From: Kappaphycus alvarezii
Lineage: Eukaryota > Rhodophyta > Florideophyceae > Gigartinales > Solieriaceae
Length of the DNA: 64,000 nucleotides
Assembly (NCBI GenBank): GCA_002205965.3
Contig: NADL03000089.1
Location: 1 to 64,000, forward strand
Direction: 5' to 3'
Shown here: positions 56,331-64,000 of the stretch, in pieces
Layout: every line of letters starts with the position of its first letter
Numbering within the stretch: the first letter of the stretch is position 1
Program-made: the position numbers and the translations under genes
The notes under the pieces: model-generated
The model's input: the letters and a program-made list of their open reading frames with translations, nothing else
Database searches by the model: none
Told to the model about the DNA's origin: nothing

Positions 56331-59229
56331 ATAACAACTATAGAGAATTATTTTAATACATACTTTGCAACTAATAGCTACTACATCAAAAAAAATTCAT
56401 CATGATCTTTTTCCTCAGAAAATATTTATTCCGAAAATGTGTTATAATTCCTTTCAGACTTTTTTAGACAATATGTTAATTGTCGGTTAAAGTGCACACC
56501 ATGCGGCAAATAATCAAGATATTGTCAGTAGCACAGTCAAAACATAACTAAGTCAGGTAACTTCTTCTATTGGGAACATACGAAGTAAAATATATCGAAA
56601 CCTTTCTTCACTCTGTGTACCAAGGATAAAATATTCCCCTTTCATAATTTGGCAATGTAAAATGTTCGTCAAGGTACCTTTTTATATACTAAAACAAAAA
56701 AGCTTGTCAATCGATAAAAAGGGAACTGAAAGTTATCAAAATTTCAAAAACGCAAATTTTCACTCCGAGTTCTCATGTCGTCTTGATTGACATGGGGGTT
56801 TGTTCTTAACTTTCAATTTTCACGAAAATAATGAAATCATTGGGTTCAGTAGTCAGAAACCGGAATAAAGTTTCTCCTCACTCTATTTTACATTGAATTC
56901 TGTAGATATATTATTTTTTTGTCGAAAAAGAGATATTAAAAACAATTGTAGCTGCCAGAAAATAGCAAAAAAAACCAATTAAAAACATCAACTATAATGG
57001 AATGGTTTTATCATTTCCATAAAAATTTGCAGCAACATGACATGAAATACAAATATGTAAAAATATTTTTCATGCTTATTACTGCAGTATTGAGTTTCAA
57101 TCATGATGAAATACACATAAAAAGAAATCATTTTTCAAAATCAAGGACAGCAAATATTGATCTAGAAAATTATAGGTGTTCAGATTTAAAAATAATGTCA
57201 TAAGCCGTATATGTTTCGAACAAAATACCCATATATGACAGTAATGATATGTTTCCTAAACAAAATAAGTAAGACACGTTCATACTTCCGAAACACCTTA
57301 CTTTGTCTCTCTTTTAGTTTTCCATTTAATTTAATAAAAATCCCAGAAGCCTTTTTGATGAATAATTTGCTTCTTTCATGAACAGTACAGGGTGAAGTTT
57401 TATACTGGGTATTACTTAAGCCATGTACATGAAAAAGAATTAATAAATTTATTACTCGTTTTATACATCAAAATACATTTTAATTGTAGAAAAAAGTTTC
57501 CCAATAAGCCAAAAGTTTCGATTAATATAACTTTTGATCATATTAAAAGTAAATTATGCAGTAAACAGTATCCTGTGTGAATTTCTGCCAATTATCCTTC
57601 GAGCTAAATTTCTAAATTCTCATTGGGAAACTAAACGCTTTTTTATTAATACATACTTCCTTTGCGGTTTAAAATATGTGTTTTTTAATACTCAATTAAA
57701 CATTAGAAACCTAAAAAGGGGAACACACAAAGAAAGATATCAATACTTGCCCCGTAGAGGCTCAGAAGGGGGCAAGAACTGAGGGAGATACTTTATGCAA
57801 TGTGCGCTCTGGCTAAAAACAGGCAGAGGGATGTTTATAGGGTTTCAACAACTCTAGGGCGTTATGATATGTGATTAAACGTTGGACGGCCATTTTGTCT
57901 CTGCTAAACACATTTATTTCTCTATATATCTCTTCTCACTCCATCAATTCTTCGACTGCACTGCAACACTAATCTTGAAGCATAGTTGACCCCTTCAATA
58001 AAATTATATCAATTCCTCCAACGAGGACCCAAATATAGAAGTATATTTGTAATATTAACAGGTCTAATAATCGTTACGATACCATCTATGTACACCTATT
58101 CTATTTTGTAACACATAGATTCTTTATTTATGTACTTCTTAAGCTAAAAGCATTAGGACGGCTTATTTGCTTCTTCAAAGAGCTTAACTTATATTTAATG
58201 CTTAGATTAAGTTTTATTCAAATTTTAGTGATACCAGAATATATTTTATATATTCATTTCACTCGAATTTTTTTTGGTTTTGTCAGCATTCTTTCAATTT
58301 AACATAGGCTTTTTAATTTTAGATCTACATTAATTTAAGATGTCGAATTCTTCAAAAAAACTATTTGGGTGATTGACGCCCTTCAAAAGAATTTAAAATA
58401 TACGTGCAAGATATTTCAAGATCTATTTACATGTGTGAGTGATTGATAGCTATAAATAGCAGTAGCTCGAGACTTCTCTTCTCATCAAGGAATTTTTACT
58501 CCAAAATTACGAGTAAGGAAATTTTTGATTAAATCGGATGAAAGCATAGTATTATTAGTGGTTCAAAAGAGCTAGGGCGATTCTATGAAGCCCTAAAATA
58601 CTAAGAGATTCCTTAATTATTTTTTGTGACATGTAAATTTATTCTTATTCTTACTTGGTGATATTTGGTGTAAAATTAGATTTCCAACGTAAAAAATGAC
58701 TGCATTGATTTAATTTTTCTATACGTAATGCGAAAGTAACAATTTACGGTTGAAATCCCCACCAACCAATCCAATGCAGTTTTACAATAAACCTGCCTTA
58801 CGAGAAAACTCTTTTGGATAAGTTGGGCATGGCAAGTTTGTTTACTGTACCAGATAAGCTGGCTGATACCCAGTCAACTTTTATGGTGGTACTGAGCATA
58901 TATATACATGAAAGATAGCGGCAGGCGCTGATGTTGTTTCACTCTACAAGCAATTAGAAAGGAGGTCAAAAGGCAAAAAAGCTGCATTGGAGATAACTGC
59001 CGGTGCGGTTTATTTGGATAATAATCCTTCTTTACAATCGCCCATTTATTTTTGGAAAATTGGTGCAGCACACAGTCGATCTGCGAAAAGTGTCTACACT
59101 ACCGTTACAAGTTCTGTCGAGAAACCACCTATGGTATACCTAAGATGTTAAATTTTTCCTGACCTCGTGTCTCGAGAATATTCATTACGATCATCCTTCG
59201 TCCATTACAATTGAACAGTATAAGACACG

Positions 59230-59355
59230 TGTCTCGACGTTTCTCGGTGGTTGTTCGGCAATACACAGTAGTCTTGCTGAATCACCGAAAACTGCGAACA
59301 CGCCCCACCACCTGACCTCCAAACGGAGCTCATGTGTGATCCCCCCTTTAACTCA
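59230..59355 (+). repeat. LINE 3' sequence similar to 45290-45395
   Basis: GCTGAATCACCGAAAACTGC and CCCCACCACCTGACCTCCAA closely match the segment after the LINE tail at 45.3 kb. Coding sequence upstream is too decayed to read. A short stretch near 58952-59000 also resembles the tail of the first LINE family. Confidence 0.5.
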
Positions 59356-59819
59356 ATGAAATAAAAGGTCCCTCACTCTCTTGGTATGATGCAATAGAAT
59401 TTTCATATGCGTGTATCTTCACATTGCTAAAACTAACGGTCTCGATAAGATTTTTTACCTGAGTCTCTCAATGAAAAATTCTCGTTTGTCCTGCCTCCCA
59501 CCCCCTCTTCTCGGTGATAACAGACCTACATCTCTTGTCAGTAAAGAACCCCAAATTCCCCCCTTTCGTTTGTGGTGCATGGAAGGCCCTTGGACCACTG
59601 TATGAATACGCACATCTAGCATTTGATGTACAGTACTTGGATCGTTTCCCGAATTCAAATAGAGATTAAGAAATTTTCCTGGGGAAAAAGGGGGGTTTCT
59701 TTATTGAGATGTATGGATTGGTTGGAACCCATTTGGAGTTGTAAATCTGAATGTCATATTCAATACATGTACCAATGGTCGAAGCAATGTACAAATCATT
59801 GCTATCGAATGCTAGCACC

Positions 59820-60115
59820 AGCAACAGTCTACCTGAAAGTCGATGGGATGCCTGCCAGCAGACAAGCAGAGTTAGAAGTTACTGCCAACGCCGAGTGTCG
59901 TTGTAGAAGAATGCCTCGAACCTTTGAAAACCATTCCATTGCGCGGCTGGCGACGGTTCTTGCAAGCTCCGTGACCACTGAAAACGCCTCTGGATGCCAT
60001 CCGCCAAGAGTAGGAGATTGGAACAGGAACTAGCCTGCTTCTCTCCGGTAATTCCGCAAGAAAGCCTTGGTACTTTCGCCGCTTTTCCGCGCTCGCTGCC
60101 TTGAGAAATTTTCCT
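59820..60115 (-). pseudogene. LINE ORF2 tail fragment, first family
   Basis: The minus strand has the same order of blocks as the tails at 7.8, 41.8 and 44.3 kb (the AMERF-, LLQRHSAL- and LLAG-type segments), with several frame breaks. It is 5'-truncated, just inside the FLAELP block, and ends near 59820. Confidence 0.6.
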
Positions 60116-60245
60116 TACCGTATGGCTAATTTTTGCGTAATTTGTCCATTTAGTGTCTCCTGTCTTGAATAGCCTTTTAGTGTGGATCATGGTCCCATTG
60201 CACTTTTTCGGCACGAAATACAGTACGGTAAGGTGGCAAAGTACT

Positions 60246-60312
60246 TAAGATACCCCGGGCCCCAACCGACCACATTTTTCAAAAATTAAAGCACCCAGAC
60301 ATTTCCCCCTTC
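60246..60312 (+). repeat. 67-bp direct repeat, copy 1
   Basis: It begins TAAGATACCCCGGGCCCCAA and recurs at 60793-60859 in the same orientation with one or two differences. Confidence 0.9.
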
Positions 60313-60402
60313 ACTGTAATAATCTGTCATTCTTGAAATTGTACTTTTCCGTGATGATAATCCACATCTTTCCAATATTAAAGAACCCAACCTTTCTCCA
60401 CT

Positions 60403-60430
60403 AGTAGATACTGAACGCATTAAACTTCTT
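60403..60430 (+). repeat. 28-bp dispersed sequence, copy 3
   Basis: Identical to 39311-39338. It is followed by TATTTCTGTCAG, which has the form of a 3' splice site, and then by coding-like sequence. Confidence 0.9.
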
Positions 60431-60440
60431 TATTTCTGTC

Positions 60441-60718
60441 AGGGGTGGCCGTTAAGCAATTTGCAATTTGCAGCATTCATTCTGGTCACAACACCCAAAG
60501 GCGTCTATGGGCAGACGTCATGGCGCGAGAGTGGGATTATTACGGCCACGGAGAAGGACACTAACCTGCCTGTGATGGGACCCTACGGCACGGAGCATTT
60601 GTGGGTGCCTGCTCGCTGGATGGACTGGTCTGATCTCAACTCTTCGGACGGCGAAGACGTCCGTGATGTCGCTGCCGATCTGGAGGGGTTAGAGGCTGGT
60701 GGGGAGAAGGATGAGTAA
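60441..60718 (+). CDS. Unrecognised coding sequence, probably an exon or remnant
   Basis: There is no ATG at the upstream end. One frame beginning right after the TTTCTGTCAG at 60440 reads VAVKQFAICSIHSGHNTQ, RRLWADVMAREWDYYGHG and then stops. The other frame (to 60718) reads ITATEKDTNLPVMGPYGTEH, LWVPARWMDWSDLNSSDGED and ends in an acidic tail (GLEAGGEKDE). A 1-nt frameshift near 60560 would join them. GHNTQRRLWADV loosely resembles the HN-x-RIERLW-x-DV block near the end of an integrase-core domain in some transposons, but this is weak. It lies between the two 67-bp direct repeats. Confidence 0.35.
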
Positions 60719-60792
60719 GGGGCGGGCATATCTCGTGGTATGCTCCAGGTAACTTTGCTGGCAGATAGGACTTTCCATCATCGGTAACCCCC

Positions 60793-60859
60793 TAAGATAC
60801 CCCGGGCCCCAACCGACCACATTTTTCAAAAATTAAAGCACCCAGACATTTTCCCCTTC
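60793..60859 (+). repeat. 67-bp direct repeat, copy 2
   Basis: Second copy of the unit at 60246, 547 bp away in the same orientation. Confidence 0.9.
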
Positions 60860-63359
60860 TGGTCAGGAGGTAAACTGCAGCGCGATAGCACTAATTTACT
60901 TGGTTTTGCACCCAAATAGCGCATGTGCAGTGAATGAATAAATATCATCTCTCGGATAGATACTGGTAGCTTCATCCGCATTCCACACACTTGGTGCTCT
61001 ATCACGAAAAGTCTTGCGTGTATTGCATCCTGCGCCATGAGCTTGCAACAAAGTCCAGGATTCCAATAGCAAAGGTGTCACGAGAAAATAGGCGATGTGG
61101 TCCGAAACCGCGCAGGGCATCCTCTCCCGTTTCGTTTATTTTAGCGTTCGGCCCTTGCCAACAACTGTGTACATACCTGGTATAGTCGGTCACATGGCAA
61201 ATAGTTGTACTGCCTAAAACTAATATGACTGCTCGGCATATGCTATAACGGTACACTAACGCTCTATTGCAACACCACACAGCTCACTCGGAACGCATAG
61301 AAACTGCTCCAGCACCGTATTATAACGGCTCTTCTCTGTACATGTGTGACTAAAAGGTGCGCAAGTACAGTACAGTATAGAGTAGAGTACACTGTATTGG
61401 GGCACATTTTCAGACCAAACCTGCAAGATATGGCAATTCCGCATTCTGACTGACGCACGCCATCACCGCATCTGCCGCCTCATCAGGCAGCGCATGCTGC
61501 GCTGTCAAACTTTCTGTCAAAAAATACCGAACAACGCACCATCGTCATCCAGCGGACTGCCTGCCTTTGCGGTTTCCCCAACCGCGATGCACAAATGGTG
61601 CCCCTTCCCTCAACTTCATCCCTAGGCAATGTCCCGGCATGCTAGGCCTGCCATGTGCGGTGCAAGTCAAGTGCACTGGTCGTTGATGCCACCTTGCGTG
61701 AACCACACCCTCTGCAGGGTGACAAGGGTGTGGCGTGCACATGCGTTGCACCGCCTGCCTATTCGCAAATCCGGCTTTGGTCTGCATCTGGATGTCGTCG
61801 TGTACATATGTAACTCCAGGTTGAATGCGCTTCATGTGGCTCTAGGGGTCGCCTATCCGCCTGATGGTACATCTACAGTACTTTGAATGATGTGCAGCCT
61901 GCTATACGATCACCCGTAGTGTGCTGCCGCTGTGGTCGACTTTCCGGAAACTGTCACTGGCCTCCGTTCTATAAACTCAGATGCTAATGTCGTTTCCATC
62001 TGGACCCGCCTCGCACAGCGGACATGTCCTGTAGTTTGCCCGCCCCCCCTACCCTCCAAACAGTTGCCCTCATATGTTGAGCAACAATCCCCATGGTTGA
62101 TCTCAATCCAACTTTCCTTGTCAGCAAAATATCTTTTAGTCTCCTTACTTTTAATTAAGGTAGCGCCAGGCAATTCCGGGTGGAGGCTTCACATCTGGTG
62201 GATAACTTTCTGGGTCAACGGCATTGTGCCAGCAATAACGGGAGTGGTGATGGGGCGTCAACGATTTTGCATTTGGGTGGCGGCTAGTCTTTTTGGACAG
62301 GGCAATCCGCTATGGACAAGGATTGGTAGCGTATCGGAACGCCTTGCATGCATTCATACAACTACTTGCTGTCAACCCAGGCATCCCATCAAAGATATGC
62401 AACAGACTCGTCGCCCCACCAATAGTAGCCATGGTACACCGCATCAAACCATCTACAAAACCCATTTCAGAGTCTCAGGAGGGTTTTTGAAACAAACTAC
62501 ACCCGCCGGTTTTGCCAAATCGATCACATGCAATATCACGGCGGAAACCTGAGAGACACACGCCCTGTGTACTGTACACTTTTTTACAAAACAACGGCGC
62601 CCATCAACGTCAGCATCCAGCTTTTAGTGCAGACCTTCTCGACCCTCTTACCCCCTTCTCACCCCTTATCACTGGAATTCCCCCAGGTGTCACGCCCACA
62701 TGCTTTTAACCCCCCGCCGTACGGCCCTGTCCCTGCCATCCACTCAACTGCCACCCACTCTGTAACACAAGAGAGAGCTCTAGCTAGTTCGGTTCACTTT
62801 CCAAGTCCATATCTGCAGTCACGCACACGAATTATCATTTTATCACAAGTATATGGCTCCCACAGGCCGCTCACTTGGTTCCGTCAATGTTCACTTCACA
62901 CGTTGTGCTTGTCACGCTTGCCACAATGGCATCGCCTGCTGGCATACGTCTGAAACCTACGGTTTGTCACGCCTCATGCTTGTCGATGGAGTGTTGCAAA
63001 TTTGAACCGCTTGTGTCACGTTGTTGAGCGAGTTAAAAGTTGTCCCCAATCTAAGTCCTGTACCACCTGCTCCCTGTGTGGTACAGTAATACTGTACCTT
63101 CAACGTGGAAGGGGGATGGGTCATGGAGCCGTCGTTCTGCAAGATACTGTAGCTATCGAACGGTCACTTCTGCGAAACACTACACAGCTGCTTCAACCGC
63201 ATGCCGTCAGTCCTTCTCTATTCCCTGCGCTTGAAGTGAGAAATCATGCGCATCAGTCACGGATTGTTTCGCTCGATTGAATGGAGCAAATTGGTTTTCA
63301 TCAGGTGCATAAATTTCTGTGAAAATTAGATTATTGAATACCTTCAGAGTTATCGCAAA
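60860..63359. other. No gene assigned
   Basis: Mixed-composition sequence with scattered GTACAGTAC motifs (61365-61395, about 62565, 63080-63100). A 65-codon ATG frame at 62293 (MDRAIRYGQGLVAYRNALHA) and a longer overlapping frame without ATG (61932-62552) look codon-like in places, but they conflict with each other and neither has a recognisable motif. Confidence 0.3.
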
Positions 63360-63536
63360 TGAGTACAGTTACAGAAGCTGCTAGTGCAAAATCATCTCAA
63401 CCAGTTTACAATACTACAACAACCTTGCCAAATAAGGGGGCGAGATTCTAAGCTGGCCCACCCCAACGCAATGGAACGAGTGCCATCGCTGCGAGACTGG
63501 CCACCCTGGTACATACCAACATACGGGCCGCCCTGA

Positions 63537-63822
63537 TTGCCTCGCAATTTCAATGTCTGCCAAATCCAGAAGGGTATTCTTGCTGAAAGCACACCAGAAT
63601 ATCTTTTTTGTCTCGAAGATCCCTTAACGATATCAACTTGCAGGAGTGCGGGAAAGATATTTGCAAAAAGCGCCCTGTCTTGTTTCGAACTCATGACCGA
63701 GAACGGCGGCTCGCACCTATCTGGAGCAGCTCAGGTTTTCCGGCGCATTGCTAAAGTGTCCACTGGTACGTACAATGTGCTAGACAAGCTGTTGGGACAA
63801 TTTGAATGGTTCAGCAGTCCTT
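63537..63822 (+). CDS. Candidate exon, unrecognised
   Basis: An open frame without ATG contains STPEYLFCLEDPLTISTC and FAKSALSCFELMTENGGSHL. The EDPL block followed by a helix is faintly like the region after the catalytic domain in Trf4/TUTase-type nucleotidyltransferases. CAAATCCAG before 63574 and GGTACGT near 63758 could be splice sites. An ATG frame at 63360 (MSTVTEAASAKSSQPVYN) might be an upstream exon. Evidence is weak and the gene could also be noise. Confidence 0.2.
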
Positions 63823-64000
63823 GAAACATAAATCCTCACTTGCACGAATGCTGTTTTCTAAAGGTGCTCCCACAAGATTGCCACACATCCGGGAGTCACC
63901 CGGTCTCATGAACTCAACCATCGTGCCACGGTGCGATTGGCTCTCCCGTATCCAAAAAAACACAGCCAAAGAGTGTAAATACACTCTCGGCACCCTTTCT

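Larger units (their letters stand above)
45800..58950. other. A+T-rich gene desert
   Basis: About 13 kb of strongly A+T-rich DNA in which all open frames are short and none has a recognisable motif. No transposon termini, tRNA or long tandem array was seen, apart from a 37-bp duplication at 54418 and two G+C-richer islands (50990-51930 and 55900-56330). Composition changes sharply relative to both flanks. A centromeric, pericentromeric or otherwise heterochromatic block is possible; an organellar insertion is less likely, as no organellar gene was recognised. Confidence 0.5.

Noticed and set aside
45800-58950. Insertion of organellar DNA as the cause of A+T richness
   Set aside because: No plastid or mitochondrial protein, tRNA or rRNA could be recognised in about 13 kb.
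61932-62552. 206-codon frame as a gene
   Set aside because: It begins with GTG rather than ATG, conflicts with another codon-like frame and has no recognisable motif.
1-64000. tRNA, rRNA or CRISPR arrays
   Set aside because: No cloverleaf-compatible B box with matching arms, no rRNA-like sequence and no regularly spaced repeats were seen.

Overview
The window looks like nuclear DNA of an intron-poor, plastid-bearing eukaryote. A red alga is my best guess, with low to moderate confidence. The evidence is: genes with eukaryotic start contexts and targeting-like N-termini; a riboflavin-pathway enzyme, which animals lack; one gene with a single 93-nt GT-AG intron among otherwise uninterrupted genes; and a heavy load of eukaryotic transposons (LINE, copia, Tc1/mariner, PIF/Harbinger). 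No tRNA, rRNA or CRISPR was seen.

Layout. (1) 1-28.9 kb is a transposon graveyard. It holds at least two groups of frame-broken LINEs, two degenerate DDE_Tnp_4 transposases, two PIF/Harbinger elements (one with a LINE nested in it), two adjacent Tc1-like elements with TIRs of about 180-200 bp, a copia RNase H tail, a decayed Myb/SANT-like gene, and two copies of an unrecognised acidic protein. Almost everything here is disabled by stops and frameshifts. (2) 28.9-38.4 kb is a compact gene island. It holds a C2H2 zinc-finger protein, a TXNDC9/phosducin-like thioredoxin-fold protein, an SDR39U1-type epimerase (convergent with the previous gene, 76 bp apart), a divergently transcribed ferritin-fold (rubrerythrin-like) organellar protein, lumazine synthase, and a bZIP transcription factor with one intron. 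(3) 38.4-45.8 kb is mostly intergenic. It is rich in TACTGTACAGTA-type palindromic arrays and carries truncated LINE copies. (4) 45.8-59 kb is a strongly A+T-rich desert with no recognisable host gene, interrupted by two G+C-richer islands of degenerate coding sequence; it is a candidate centromeric or heterochromatic block. (5) 59-64 kb returns to mixed composition, with LINE tails, a long direct repeat around an unrecognised coding remnant, and otherwise unassigned sequence.

The host genes do not form one pathway. They are housekeeping functions (protein-folding cofactor, riboflavin synthesis, oxidoreductase, transcription factor) packed with short spacers. The most distinctive features are the palindromic GTAC arrays around these genes, a 28-bp sequence found identically three times tens of kb apart, an acidic protein family with a conserved tail, and a rubrerythrin-like protein that seems to have lost its iron ligands.
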